A stretch of 64,000 nt of DNA from Fallopia convolvulus. Lineage: Eukaryota > Streptophyta > Magnoliopsida > Caryophyllales > Polygonaceae. The notes beneath the pieces were generated by a model, which ran no database searches, had not been told where the DNA came from, and was given only the letters and a program-made list of their open reading frames with translations. Both the position numbers and the translations under genes were made by a program. Location: contig OZ024719.1 in the NCBI GenBank assembly GCA_964016875.1, positions 31,854,679-31,918,678 of the forward strand, given 5' to 3'. This document shows positions 11,051-21,759 of this stretch, in pieces. How positions within the stretch are numbered: the first letter of the stretch is position 1; each line of letters opens with the position of its first letter.

Positions 11051-12737
11051 AATTATTTGATTAAAGAAAAAATATTGATGAACTTATCTTTAAAATAAAG
11101 TTTACAACTAAGAAGTCGGTATGATAACTCTTTAGTAAAACTTGGTTTTAAAATTCTCGAATAAGACTTTGTAAATAAAACGATTCCAACTCTAGGAATT
11201 TATTGTCTTAGAATTTCTACTTATAAATTACTCTTATATGATTTTTGACTTAAACTATCAATTAAAGTGGATAATTGTAGAAATTTCTTTAAAGTACTTG
11301 GAAGAAGTTCTTATTCTTGAAGTAGATCAAGTAAAACTTGAAACCTAGGAAAAGAATACTAACTTGCACATTTTTTCCTAAAAGATTTTTTTTGTTCTAA
11401 AGTTCATTAAAAAATGTCTAACTCATGAACTTTATTTTAAAGACATATTTCTTATGGTTGAAAGAGACAAAAAATTTTAAATATGTTTTCGGTTTGAAAA
11501 AAAAAGACTTTCTGTTTTGAAAACAAAACGTTCGACTTTGATACCATAATTGTAACACTCCTATTTTGCAATGATGGGTATTACCGCTAGTGATCTTGGA
11601 TTTTACCATCCAAAGTAACCCAAGGATTTAAATAAATAAATTAAATATAATTAAAGGACAATGAACTAAAAGCGGAAATTTTATTCATTAATAAGAACAT
11701 TCGTTCATTACAATGGTTGTTGTTTTAAAAAGAATGTAGGACAAAACCCATATTATAAAAGGGTTGAAAAGACGTATTAATAATACAAGAATATTTTTCC
11801 ACAAATTTAGTAGAGCTAGTGCACCATCTTCTAAATGCTTTGTTCTACGAAAATTCCTTCCTTCCTTCAACGTCGTCTTGCCTTGACTTTCTAATTCTTT
11901 GATTAAAGAAAAAAATATTGATGAACTTATCTTTAAAATGAAGTTTACAGCTAAGAAGTCGGTATGATAACTCTTTAGTAGAACTTGGTTTTAAAATTCT
12001 CGAATAAGACTTTGTAAATAAAACGATTCCGACTCTAGGAATTTATTGTCTTAGAATTTCTACTTATAAATTACTCTTATATGATTTTTGACTTAAACTA
12101 TCAATTAAAGTGGATAATTGTAGAAATTTCTTTAAAGTACTTGGAAGAAGTTCTTATTCTTGAAGTAGATCAAGTAAAACTTGAAACTTAGGAAAAGAAT
12201 ACTAACTTGCACATTTTTTCCTATAAGATTTTTTTTGTTCTAAAGTTCATTAAAAAATGTCTAACTCATGAACTTTATTTTAAAGACTTATTTCTTATGG
12301 TTGAAAGAGACAAAAAATTTTAAATATGTTTTCGGTTTGAAAAAAAAGACTTTCGGTTTTGAAAACAAAACGTTCGGCTTTGATACCATAATTGTAACAC
12401 TCTTATTTTGCAACGATGGGTATTACCGCTAGTGATCTTGGATTTTAGCATCCAAAGTAACCCAAGGCTTTAAATAATTTAATTAAACATAATTAAAGGA
12501 CAATGAACTAAAAGCGGAAATTTTATTCATTAATAAGAACATTCGTTCATTACAATGGTTGTTGTTTTAAAAAGAATGTAGGACAAAGCCCATATTATAA
12601 AAGGGTTGAAAAGACGTATTAATAATACAAGAATATTTTCCCACAAATTTAGTAGAGCTGGTGCACCATCTTCTAAATGCTTTGCTCTACGAAAATTTCT
12701 TCCTTCCTTCAACGTCGTCTTGCCTTGACTTTCTATC
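11051..12737. repeat. Tandem duplication, period 842-843 bp
   Basis: Two head-to-tail copies, roughly 11051-11893 and 11894-12737, agree almost base for base with few substitutions. Each contains internal sequence, a primer-site-like motif and the first 340 bp of an LTR. The duplication therefore spans an LTR/internal junction and is more recent than the surrounding decay. Confidence 0.8.
12378..12388 (-). promoter_or_regulatory. Primer-site-like motif of minus-strand LTR element
   Basis: The minus strand reads TGGTATCAAAG, one change from the tRNA-iMet site, a few bases from an LTR start at 12393 (TGTAACACTC). The duplicated copy lies at 11536-11546 with its LTR start at 11551. Confidence 0.55.
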
Positions 12738-13770
12738 CTTGCAAAACTCTTCTCAAACCTTCTAGCGTTTGTCTTCAAAACTTCGGTGGGAACTTCCAAG
12801 AGTTTGGCATTTTTCATAAAGGGCGAGAAATACTAGGCAAAAATACGAAATAGCGGAACTAGTTTAAGGAGACTAAGCAAGTGAGACTGGAAATTCTCAA
12901 GGGTAGTTTGGTAATTTCCTTATTTCATCAAGGAGAGAATGGGGAGATGTACTGGAAATTCTCAAGGCTCTCAAATACCAAACCCAGCTCGACAAGCCCG
13001 AATAAGTATTCAGATTGGAAAGACGATCTTCAAAGAACCGAGAGCCGAGTTGGTCTTCCAAGTTGTACTAATCCAACCAAATTCAATTTAAATAAGGTGC
13101 AGTAGCACTTATCTTTAAGAAGTCAAAACGTTTCATATTAGTTATGAAGTTTAAGGGTATGGAGGTTGTGAAAGAGTCGATTCCACTTATAATATACATG
13201 AATTCTCGTGGAGTCGGTGCATGTTGGCTGTCAAGGGATGTTCACTCGGTCCTAGAGGCCACACCAATAATGGGGTGGGGCGGGAAGATGCGACAGCTGG
13301 GACCTCTCGTCTCCCTCTTTCTACTGTTGGCAAAAGGTGGCGGGAATGGATGTGGAACGAAGGTGTACGAACTTGGAGAAAATCGCTCATCACTAGCCTG
13401 GAAATCCCAAAACTACACCAAGTTGACTGGTTAGGATGCATTTTTGGCTCGATTTTTCTGGTGTTTGTGCCCAATTGATTGAGGGATTTTGTACGCAATT
13501 CCTTCATCTACAATTAGGGACTTGAATCACAAAATTTGGTGGTGAACGAGTTTGGAATCGATCTTTGAATATCATGCACAATAAGGGGTTTCATGAACGA
13601 ATTTTTAGAAAAAAAAAATCAGATTTGGGAAATTTGAATAAATTGGGATTTTTGGCTTGAACTAGAACGAATTTGTGATGGAGAAGGAGAGGAAATTTGT
13701 GTGTCTTTCTCATCGAAAACTTGCCCCTATATTTATAGTGGGAGGAAGAAGAGACCATAATCCACACCTT
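12393..13770 (-). repeat. LTR of a degraded minus-strand retrotransposon
   Basis: It starts TGTAACACTC next to the primer-like motif. The minus strand carries a TATA-like TATAAATATAGGGG near 13724-13738, as expected in an LTR promoter. The outer end could not be placed and may reach about 14200. A shorter tandem copy of its first 340 bp is at 11551-11893. Confidence 0.45.
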
Positions 13771-14239
13771 CATGGGTTGGACCTCTCATGGAAAGGTAGA
13801 TCAACCATGAATGGTTGAAGTTGTGTTTCCTTGCAATGGATGGAAGAATGGGAATGGAGGAGAAAGGATGTGGAGAGGAGTGTTGGATGTTTGGAGAGTG
13901 CAAAGAGGTCATGCGTTTGAGTCCCACCTCTCCCATTTTTTTCTTTTGCCTACATTCCCTTACCCCTTTTTTTATTTAAAACTTAATTTAATGGAAATTA
14001 AATCAAAATATTGTTTATAATTAATTATTTAAATTTTTATTTTCTATGCTATCAAGTTAATTTTTTAACCAATTTTATTATTATATTATGAAAAATCATA
14101 ATAAAGAATAATCTCATTATTTTAGAGAAATAATTAAATTAATAAAATAACCGTTTTTTTTATATAGAAATAGAGGCTATTAAAGCCTCAAGCCTCACTT
14201 TAGTTGCACCTCTTTTATTGATTGTTTGTGATGATCCCT
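13771..14239. other. Intergenic, AT-rich, no gene seen
   Basis: No coding or RNA feature is recognisable. The segment 13980-14160 is strongly AT-rich. It may be the distal part of the LTR to its left. Confidence 0.4.
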
Positions 14240-14350
14240 AGCCTCTCTTGGATCACACATTTTTCGAAGAGATTTGGTTCAACACCAAGCCTCGCTTGGA
14301 TCACACATTTTTCGAAGAGATTTGGTGCAGCACAAAGCCTCGCTTGAGTT
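14240..14350. repeat. 48-bp tandem repeat, about 2.3 copies
   Basis: The unit contains TTGGATCACACATTTTTCGA. It occurs at about 14240 and 14288, with a partial third copy from 14336. Period 48 bp. Confidence 0.75.
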
Positions 14351-14512
14351 GCAGCATTTTTATTGATTGTTCATCCCCAAGCGGGAAGCTTGGGATCGAT
14401 TTCTTTGATTCTTCACAACCTGGGGTAGTTAGGAAAAATGATTAATCACCTTTTTTTTAATAATCAAATTCGATATAAGTACATAAGTTTGAGAGGGCTT
14501 ATGTGTATTATC

Positions 14513-14907
14513 TCTTGAGTCGCGCGATATTCCATATTTTGGTTAGTGTTCACCCCGTTTCACCTTTGAGTTTGCAAGCTCCTGGGGTGACTTCTTCTCC
14601 AAGGAGGTATGGGCCTTCCTAGTCAGGGTCTAATTTTCCTCCGTCAACTTTTCTTAACATGATATTTCGAATTATCAAGCGCATAGGTCGTATTTTCTTG
14701 TAATGATAAACTTCCACCTTTTGTTTGTACTCCCATATATTTTAAAGTTGCCACCTCGCATCACTCATCTTTTATGTACATTTCCACTCATAACACGACT
14801 TCATTATCTCCCCCCTTGAAGTCAAAAACCCGAGCGGACAGGACCAAGGCCTCAATAGCTACTAGAGAAACCACCCTATAAGTCATGGCGAACAGAGTAT
14901 GTTGAGT
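14513..14907 (-). pseudogene. Tat-like gypsy integrase C-terminus, degenerate
   Basis: The minus strand reads TLFAMTYRVVSLVAIEALV, then after stops VDGGKLDPD and EGPYLLGEEVTPGACKLKGETG, ending IWNIARLKR. The pattern LDPxWEGPY...PGAYxL...WNxxHLKRYY is typical of the integrase C-terminal region of Tat/Ogre-type gypsy elements. Several stops are present. The C2 LTR begins immediately to the right, so C2 inserted into this older element. Confidence 0.6.
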
Positions 14908-15023
14908 CGGTAGGAGTTCACGTTCATTAACACTGGAAAAAACACCATGGGAACTAATGCCTATTGCCAAGTATTTCAGTGTAGCAGGTTGTGCATCGCT
15001 AAGTAAAACTCACGGATAAACAA

Positions 15024-15185
15024 GTTCCCAATGCATGGGAACTAGTGCGACGACAACAAGAATGCGACCAACCTCAAAAGTGAACAAGATAGGAACTGGA
15101 GAAGACGAACAAGATTCCCTCGAAGTTTAAGAGAGTTCCCAAGACAAGGGAACCGAGAAGACGAGAGTTCCCTTTGGATGGGAAC
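15024..15185. promoter_or_regulatory. Three GTTCCC-N7-GGGAAC dyads in C2 LTR
   Basis: Exact dyads lie at 15024-15042, 15135-15153 and 15167-15185, each with a 7-base spacer of different sequence. They sit upstream of the TATA-like box at 15441 and correspond to the dyads in C1. Confidence 0.5.
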
Positions 15186-15440
15186 TGGCGCATGCGTGAA
15201 AACAACATCTCATCGCATTTTTAGGGATCCTGTCTATGCCGGACAAATGAGTGTCTCAGACTTCATCGACTTTAGACTTGCATCAGGTTGAAGACGACCA
15301 TCCAAACGATCCGATGTGATCCAAGAGTTGACCATTCAAATCATAATCACATGTAAACCTTAAGGATCAGACTTGGAGAGCAAGGAAAAAAGGGTATTTA
15401 AGACAAATACCTCAAATGGATAAGGGTTTCTCATCACGCC

Positions 15441-15448
15441 TATTTAAA
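15441..15448 (+). promoter_or_regulatory. Putative TATA box of C2 LTR
   Basis: TATTTAAA in the context GCCTATTTAAACCC, conserved with the C1 LTR. Confidence 0.5.
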
Positions 15449-15810
15449 CCCTTCAATAATGAACTTGCTCGACACTTTTCACAATCCTCAAACTGCTAAA
15501 CACAAGAGTGAGAGCTAAAGAGCTATTCGGTGAAGACCATCAAGTTGGTGAAAAGTCTTTGGAGGCGAGATAATCACGAAGACGATGAAGGAAGAAAGAA
15601 GGAGTTCCCAGGTCTAGGGGGAACTCAGTTAAGGAGATAGAGATAGGAAGGTTTGAGTTTTTCTTTTACTTTGATTGTGAGCGTTCACCGGGTTAGGGTT
15701 GAGAGAATACATTAATGTTGCCTAGGGAGAGCGTCCTTGTAGGAACAGAGAGGTTTGTATTCGGCCTTATAACCTGAAGGGAACTAATCAAAAAAGAAAA
15801 GGGAATTCTG

Positions 15811-16702
15811 ATGTGATTCCATATACTGAGTCATGGCCCCATGATTTGAGTGAAGATTCCAGCCCTAAAGACAAGCCCAATTTGCACGACAAGGGAGAGT
15901 CTTCATTTGGACTCATATCCAAGGCCGGTGTCCGAGGCGCTAAGGAGCCGAGTCAAGGCACGACGCTCTATTATGGGCGCATCACTCGAGAACATGCTAG
16001 GGCAATGCTTTACAAGATCAAGGAGGAGCTCATGGATCATAAGTTTCCAAAGGTTTACAAAGAAGAAGGTTGGAGTCTCCTTTTGACTCGTGTTCCGACA
16101 AGTGACTTTTTTTGACGGTTAAGGACACTTTATAAGTTTTCGGGATTTCGGGTTAATTTATGTAATTTCCTTATATGAGGGGGTTAATTTTTTAAGGCTT
16201 TGTGTTAGGTTTAAGGTCGGCCTCCTCCTCCTCATTCTCTGGACTTGGACGAAATTTGCTTCTCTTTTCCTTGCATTTTCAATTCGAAGTTCTTGTTTTG
16301 TTTCGTTCAATTCTCGTTGTTCAATTGTTGGTGAGTCATATATGACAATTTCGAGCATCCTAGTTTGTTTGAGAGCTTGGTGAGTCATATCCAAGTTATC
16401 AAGCATCCATATCCCCTTGTTCTCTCCATTTCGAATCATCATCCATCTCGGAGGTTTCTGCACCATCTCAGTAAATTAGACATAAATTTCAATCCGCTCA
16501 TCATCTCGGTCTCATATTTTGAGGACTTCAACTAGACTCATAGATCTAACTTCTCGAATTTGAATCACTCAATTTCGAATTCGGACGAGGAAGATCCAGC
16601 CAGTTGAAGACGGGTCAGTTGCGTGGTGTTTGTTGTCGGAATTCCTTGGATTCTCGTGGCGATCTCTTTGCACCATCATCCCCTCCATCGATCCTTTCAT
16701 CA
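15811..16702 (+). repeat. Left LTR of E2
   Basis: 892 bp. It is nearly identical to the right LTR over the first 600 bp. Differences cluster in the last 250 bp. Confidence 0.9.
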
Positions 16703-16704
16703 AG

Positions 16705-16716
16705 TGGTATCAGAGC
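16705..16716 (+). promoter_or_regulatory. Primer binding site of E2 (tRNA-iMet)
   Basis: TGGTATCAGAGC, two bases after the left LTR. Confidence 0.9.
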
Positions 16717-17305
16717 CACGCGAAGGTATCGCCATCTAAACCTTGTTCCGACCTTGAATTTCCACTTGTTGCAAGTTTTAGGTTCGAACTCTTTATGGGA
16801 TGCGTTGTGTTGTTGTGTGTGACCATAGTGTCCTTGTTATGTGTTGTTGTGGTCGTTGCTTTGTCTTGATCTTGTGGTTGTCTTGGCTGAGTGTGTGTTC
16901 AGCCATGGCTTCCAACCATGCTCAAAAAACGTTCCAATAGAACACTCAAAGGAGTTATCAAAAGTTGGTAGTTGAAAGGGTGCATTTGTTGCTTGATTAA
17001 TGTCTTCCTTTAGTGCTTGATTTAAGTGTGTCTTGCTGAATTTGGCTGAGTAAAAACGTGGGAATTGAGTCCATAATCTAGCTTTCTTTTGACCCCTTTA
17101 TATCATTACATGCTTGTTGTTGGTTACGGTGCTAGGATACGGGAACGACACCAAGACGAAACATCTTGTGTTGTTGTGTTTGAGCTTTTCTTGTTCCATT
17201 TTGTTGGTCATCTCCTACTTGCAACTTGTCGGATTTTCATCTCGGACAAGTCTTGGTGATTAATTCGTGTGACCTCTATACCTTGATCTTTGCCTTGTTT
17301 TTACG

Positions 17306-18305
17306 ATGACAAGTGTAGGTGATGACAAGAATAAGGAACAAGTTGAGGAGACGTCCACTAGTTCGGTGGCTGCCATGATACAAACTTTTCAACAATCCAT
17401 GCAACAATCCGTGGAAGCTTTGGCGATACGCATGGATGCCTTGGAGCGCCAAATCCTGGGGCTGGACGAGAGGACACAAGTGCCTCAAGTGGTGAAGATC
17501 AAGGATATACGAGAAGAGGATCAAGGTTCGAGGACGACCCCTTGTAAAGGGGAGAAGAATTCCTTCCAACAAAGAGTGATGAGTGACACAGAACAACCAA
17601 AAAGAGAGACTCCTTTCCATGGATTGGAACAACTCATTACCATCAAGTGTCCAATAGAATTGATGCACATATTGCAAGAAGAGGAGGAAGTTGTGGAATT
17701 GTCTCCTAAAATCAAGCATCGTCCTACCATCACTCCTAGCTCCATGAACTCATTGGCGACACCATGGATGGATGCATTTCCTATGATTCCTTCATGTTTG
17801 CCTTTCTTGCTCCACGAGGAGAACGAGGCTGTTTTAGTCACTCAAAGAGGTGATTACATTCCTTTTTTTTGTGGAGGCCAAGAAGGATGTCTTTGTCATG
17901 GAGAATGTCACACCAAGGGAGCTAGAAGACCTACCTTCTTTGTTGAGCTCACAAGGCTTGATAGATTCGAGGACGAATATTTTTGAAGGGGAGGAGGATG
18001 ATGTGATTCCATATACTGAGTCATGGCCCCATGATTTGAGTGAAGATTCCAGCCCTAAAGACAAGCCCAATTTGCACGACAAGGGAGAGTCTTCATTTGG
18101 ACTCATATCCAAGGCCGGTGTCCGAGGCGCTAAGGAGCCGAGTCAAGGCACGACGCTCTATTATGGGCGCATCACTCGAGAACATGCTAGGGCAATGCTT
18201 GACAAGATCAAGGAGGAGCTCATGGATCATAAGTTTCCAAAGGTTTACAAAGAAGAAGGTTGGAGTCTCCTTTTGACTCGTGTTCCGACAAGTGACTTTT
18301 TTTGA
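17306..18305 (+). pseudogene. Gag / polyprotein C-terminus fusion of E2
   Basis: The ORF opens MTSVGDDKNKEQ and has a gag-like N-terminal helix with the pattern SVEALAIRMDALERQI. After about 180 codons it reaches a run of eight T at 17863-17870, where the reading frame changes. The second frame (17850-18305) carries GLIDSRTNIFEGEEDD, like the end of plant gypsy polyproteins. It then runs about 300 bases into the right LTR and ends SDFF at 18305. All catalytic domains are missing. The T8 indel probably broke a once continuous fusion ORF, because both frames are open across the join. The identity of the LTR-encoded tail is not known to me. Confidence 0.6.
17985..17998 (+). promoter_or_regulatory. 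Polypurine tract of E2
   Basis: GAAGGGGAGGAGGA directly abuts the right LTR. It is also coding (GEEDD) for the C-terminal frame. Confidence 0.85.
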
Positions 18306-18892
18306 CGGTTAAGGACACTTTATAAGTTTTCGGGATTTCGGGTTAATTTATGTAATTTCCTTATATGAGGGGGTTAATTTTTTAAGGCTTTGTGTTAGGT
18401 TTAAGGTCGGCCTCCTCCTCCTCATTCTCTGGACTTGGACGAAATTTGCTTCTCTTTTCCTTGCATTTTCAATTCAAAGTTCTTGTTTTGTTTTGTTCAA
18501 TTCTCGTTGTTCAATTGTTGGTGAGTCATATCCGACAATTCGAGCATCCTAGTTTGTTTGAGAGCTTGGTGAGTCATATCCAAGTTATCAAGCATCCATA
18601 TCCCCTTGTTCTCTCCATTTTCGAACCATCATCTATCTCGGAGGTTTCTGCACCATCTCAGTAAATTCGACATAACTCTCGATCCACTCATCATCTTTAT
18701 CTCATATTTTGAGGGATTAAACTAGACTCAGAGATCTAACTTCTCGAATTGGAATCACTCAAATCCGAGTTCGGACGAGGAAGATCCATCCAGTTGAAGA
18801 CGGGTCAGTTGCGTGGTGTTTGTTGTCGGAATTCCTTGGATTCTCGTGGCGATCTCTTTGCACCATCATCCCCTCCATCGATGCGGCCATCA
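17999..18892 (+). repeat. Right LTR of E2
   Basis: 894 bp, TGATGTGATTCC to GGCCATCA, followed by the target duplication AATTC. Confidence 0.9.
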
Positions 18893-19080
18893 AATTCATT
18901 CTAAAATCCTGCAAGCGGAGGTAGAGGTTTACTCACGCGATTAGTTGATCTATGGGGTTCCTCTATAAGGGAACTATCTCAACTTGTTTTATTTACCCGA
19001 ACGTTTAATATTTCCACTACATGTGGGAACTGTCCGATACTGTCCCCATAACGGTTTCAACTAACCTTCGATCCAACAAT

Positions 19081-19092
19081 TGGTATTAGAGC
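19081..19092 (+). promoter_or_regulatory. Primer binding site of C2
   Basis: TGGTATTAGAGC, one C-to-T change from the iMet primer site, two bases after the LTR end CCAACA. Confidence 0.8.
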
Positions 19093-19135
19093 AAGCGCTC
19101 TAGATTTTGGTTAGTCTTTGCAGGTGTTAGGAAAA

Positions 19136-20345
19136 ATGTCTAAAGAAATCACAAACATTGGACATGGGAACAACAAGGCTCCCACACTCATCACCGGACG
19201 CTTCGAGAACTAGCAGATCAAGATGAGAGACTGAATGAGGAGTCATGAATACCAGGCATGGTGTGTCATTGAGCATGGAAAATTCAAAATCAATGCTACC
19301 ATCAGGAACGACCTGTCAAAATGGGGTCCTAATGTGTGGCAATGCATGGAGGCTAACTACAAAGCGAAAATGTATCTCAACAATGTCATGTGTGAACAAG
19401 ACAATGACAGAGTGCCTAACTTGGAAACAGCCAAGGAAATGTGAGAAGCCATTCAACAAATGCACGTTGGGAGTTCCGATATAAGGGAGGACCACCAGAT
19501 GAACGCCAGGAGAGAATTCTTCAACTTCAAGATGACTATGGGAGAGTCAGTTGATAGTTATCAGTCCAGATTCGAGTCCCACTGCTCCAAGATAACTTCC
19601 CTTGGGATCACCAAGCAAGAAATCTCTAACAAAATAAAGGTGTAACAACTCTTCAACAGGCTGACAACTGAGTGGGCAAATGAACGAACCATTTTCAAGG
19701 AGAATCTTGAGAATTGGAACTTGATGCTTCACCAAGTGTTTGGTAAGCTCATTGGTCATGAGAAGAGAAAACATGAAGATAAGCAACAAGAAATGGAGAC
19801 CAGAGGCATAGCTCTCAAACTGGAGAAGGTCCTCAAGTCTGTCGAAGAGCAGTATGAGGAATCGGAGGAGGAAGACGATGAAGGACTTGTGCTAGTCACC
19901 AAGACCCTTAGGAACTTTTACAAGAAAGGGAAGTTCAAAGGGAACTCCAGTAGAGAAAGAAGGAACTATGAGTCAAACAATAAGTACCAAGATAGAGACA
20001 AAGATCTCGCAGACGCCACATGCTACAAGTGCTACAAGAAGGGGAACTTCGCCAAGAACTGTCCTCAGGGAACTGAGGAGCGAAGACTCGACAATGGGAA
20101 AAAAAACGGCCTACATAGCAACTTGGAGTGACTCCGATGATGAGGAACCAGAGCGGTGGACAACACCAGAAACTTGTGCAATGGCCATAGGGGAGACCAC
20201 TAGGGAACAACCTAGTGAGGTAAATTCCAAAACCCTTCTGAATTCTATTGCTAAATATGAAAAACATGAGTTGTTAAAATTGTTGGACAAGATGTTAAAG
20301 GATAATATTACAATCCAAATAAAACTTGACCAATTCGACCACTAG
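19136..20345 (+). pseudogene. gag: Copia gag of C2, degenerate
   Basis: From ATG at 19136 (MSKEITNIGHGNNK) one frame can be followed through a UBN2-type gag domain (MRSHEYQAW, RREFFNFKMTMGESVDSYQ) to a zinc knuckle near 20020-20065 reading CYKCYKKGNFAKNC, in which the conserved His is Asn. There are five in-frame stops up to about 19645, several explained by TGG-to-TGA/TAG changes, then an open stretch 19721-20131. The acidic tail continues to about 20345 in a shifted frame and stops at the junction with G2. Clearly homologous to the C1 gag. Confidence 0.75.
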
Positions 20346-20357
20346 GGAACAACGCCT

Positions 20358-21340
20358 AGTCATATGTTGGGTAATTCAACTTAGCCCCACTAAGCTTTTC
20401 ACTGAAATAAACTATGGGTTTCTTGTCTTGTAGAAGGATGCCTCGTATACCTTGGCCCGATGCATCAACTTCAATTTCAAATGCCTTGGAGAAATCAGGG
20501 AGTTGTAGTACTAGAACATTGCAAAGCCTGTCCTTAAGCGATTTGAAGGAGTTCTCCTACTGCTCTGTCCATTTGAATGGTGAATCCTTATTAGTGAGCT
20601 CATGGAGAGGGGCTAGAATTGTGCTAAAATCATGCACAAATCTCCTATAAAATCCAGCCAAGCCGAGAAGCGAACGGACCATTATAGGCGTGGTCGGCTG
20701 GTGCCAATTCTTGATTGCCTTGACTTTGTCTTCATCAATGTGTAATCCACTCCTAGAGACAACAAAACCAAGAAAAACTGTAGATTCTGAATAGAAAGAG
20801 CACTTCTTTAAGTTAACATAAAGCTTTTCTAACCTTAAAGTGTCCAAAACAATCCTAAGATAGTCTACCTGTTCATGCAAAGTTTGTCTATAAACTAGGA
20901 TGTCATCAAAGTAGAAATACAATAAATTTTCCCATGTATCTTCTTAAAACATGGTTCATAAGCCTCATAAAAGTTGCATTATTCAGTTCAAAAGATATTA
21001 CTAACCATTCATATAATCCATACTAACTAAGGCATTTTTCCACTCATCCCCTTCTTTCATCCTAATTTGATGGTAACCACTTCTTAAATCAATTTTTGAA
21101 AAGAAATTAGCACCATGAAATTCATCAAGCATATCATGAAGTCTAGGGATAGGATGGCGGTAATTAACTATTATTTGGTTGATCGCCCTGCAATCAACAT
21201 ACATTCTCCAAGTGCCATCCTTCTTTGGCACCAAAATGATCGGAACTGCGCAGGGGCTAAGGGATTCATGCACATATCCCATGTCCATGAGATCTTACAA
21301 TTGTCTTTGCAGCTCATTGTTCTTCTCTAGACTAGATCTA
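20358..21340 (-). pseudogene. Reverse transcriptase and RNase H start of G2
   Basis: Minus-strand frames read VHESLSPCAVPIILVPKKDGTWRM and FFSKIDLRSGYHQIRMKEGDEW, then the catalytic MYFYFDDILVYRQTL. These are followed by LGFVVSRSGLHIDEDKVKAI, LLGLAGFYRRFVHDFS and, further left, an RNase H start with IVYFSEKLSGAKLNYPTYD. Frameshifts fall near 20920-21010 and 20550. The YFDD motif is intact. RNase H is cut after YPTYD, where the C2 gag sequence ends. Confidence 0.8.
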
Positions 21341-21759
21341 TAGGCTGCACGGTTTGGTAAAGAAGCACCAGGCACCAAATCATTTTGATGCTTAATGCCT
21401 CTTATTGATGGAAGGCATGTAGGAAACTCTTTGGCATAATATCCTCAAATTCATGGAAAAGATCTTGACCCTTCGAAAGATGCGAAATAGCTTGATTAAT
21501 AATAAGTATTTCTTTCCTTATAAGCATTAAGCAAAAAGAATTAGAGTTAGGGAAATAAGTACTAGACTAGGCAACATGAGAGCGTTTTTCAACTAAACCT
21601 TTCAAGCTATTTTTAGCATCCTTTTTTTGGGCGTTTTTCTTTTTTATTTATAACTCCCTTAGTTTCTTACTTGCTCACAAAATTTGGCTTAGAACGCCCT
21701 TGTAAATTGGGAGATAGCCTCGCTTTAGTCTCAGGATCGTTGCATGCAACGTCCCCCTT
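21341..21759 (-). pseudogene. RT-proximal linker of G2
   Basis: No intact ORF. Position and composition fit the segment between protease and RT on the minus strand. It ends at the target duplication CCCTT of element R, and the matching half resumes at 28345. Confidence 0.45.

Larger units (their letters stand above)
15811..18892 (+). mobile_element. Non-autonomous gypsy-type element E2
   Basis: A complete 3082-bp LTR element nested in the C2 LTR, flanked by a perfect 5-bp target duplication AATTC (15806-15810 and 18893-18897). LTRs start TGATGTGATTCC and end CATCA. There is an iMet primer site and a GA-rich polypurine tract. The single coding region joins a gag N-terminus to a polyprotein C-terminus and lacks protease, RT, RNase H and integrase. 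It is therefore an internal deletion derivative that needed proteins from a relative. Confidence 0.9.
14908..19078 (+). repeat. 5' LTR of C2, split by element E2
   Basis: The two parts are 14908-15810 and 18898-19078, about 1.08 kb together. It ends ATCCAACA before the primer site. It aligns throughout with the reverse complement of the C1 LTR. The first bases, CGGTAGGAG, correspond to TGTTAGGAA in C1, so the terminal TG appears mutated. Confidence 0.8.
14908..20358 (+). mobile_element. Copia LTR retrotransposon C2, 3'-truncated
   Basis: A second member of the C1 family on the plus strand. It has a 5' LTR (split by E2), an iMet primer site at 19081 and a gag with five in-frame stops. It ends abruptly near 20358, where minus-strand gypsy RNase H sequence of G2 begins. 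Protease, integrase, RT and the 3' LTR are missing, so the flanking duplication cannot be checked. Confidence 0.8.
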
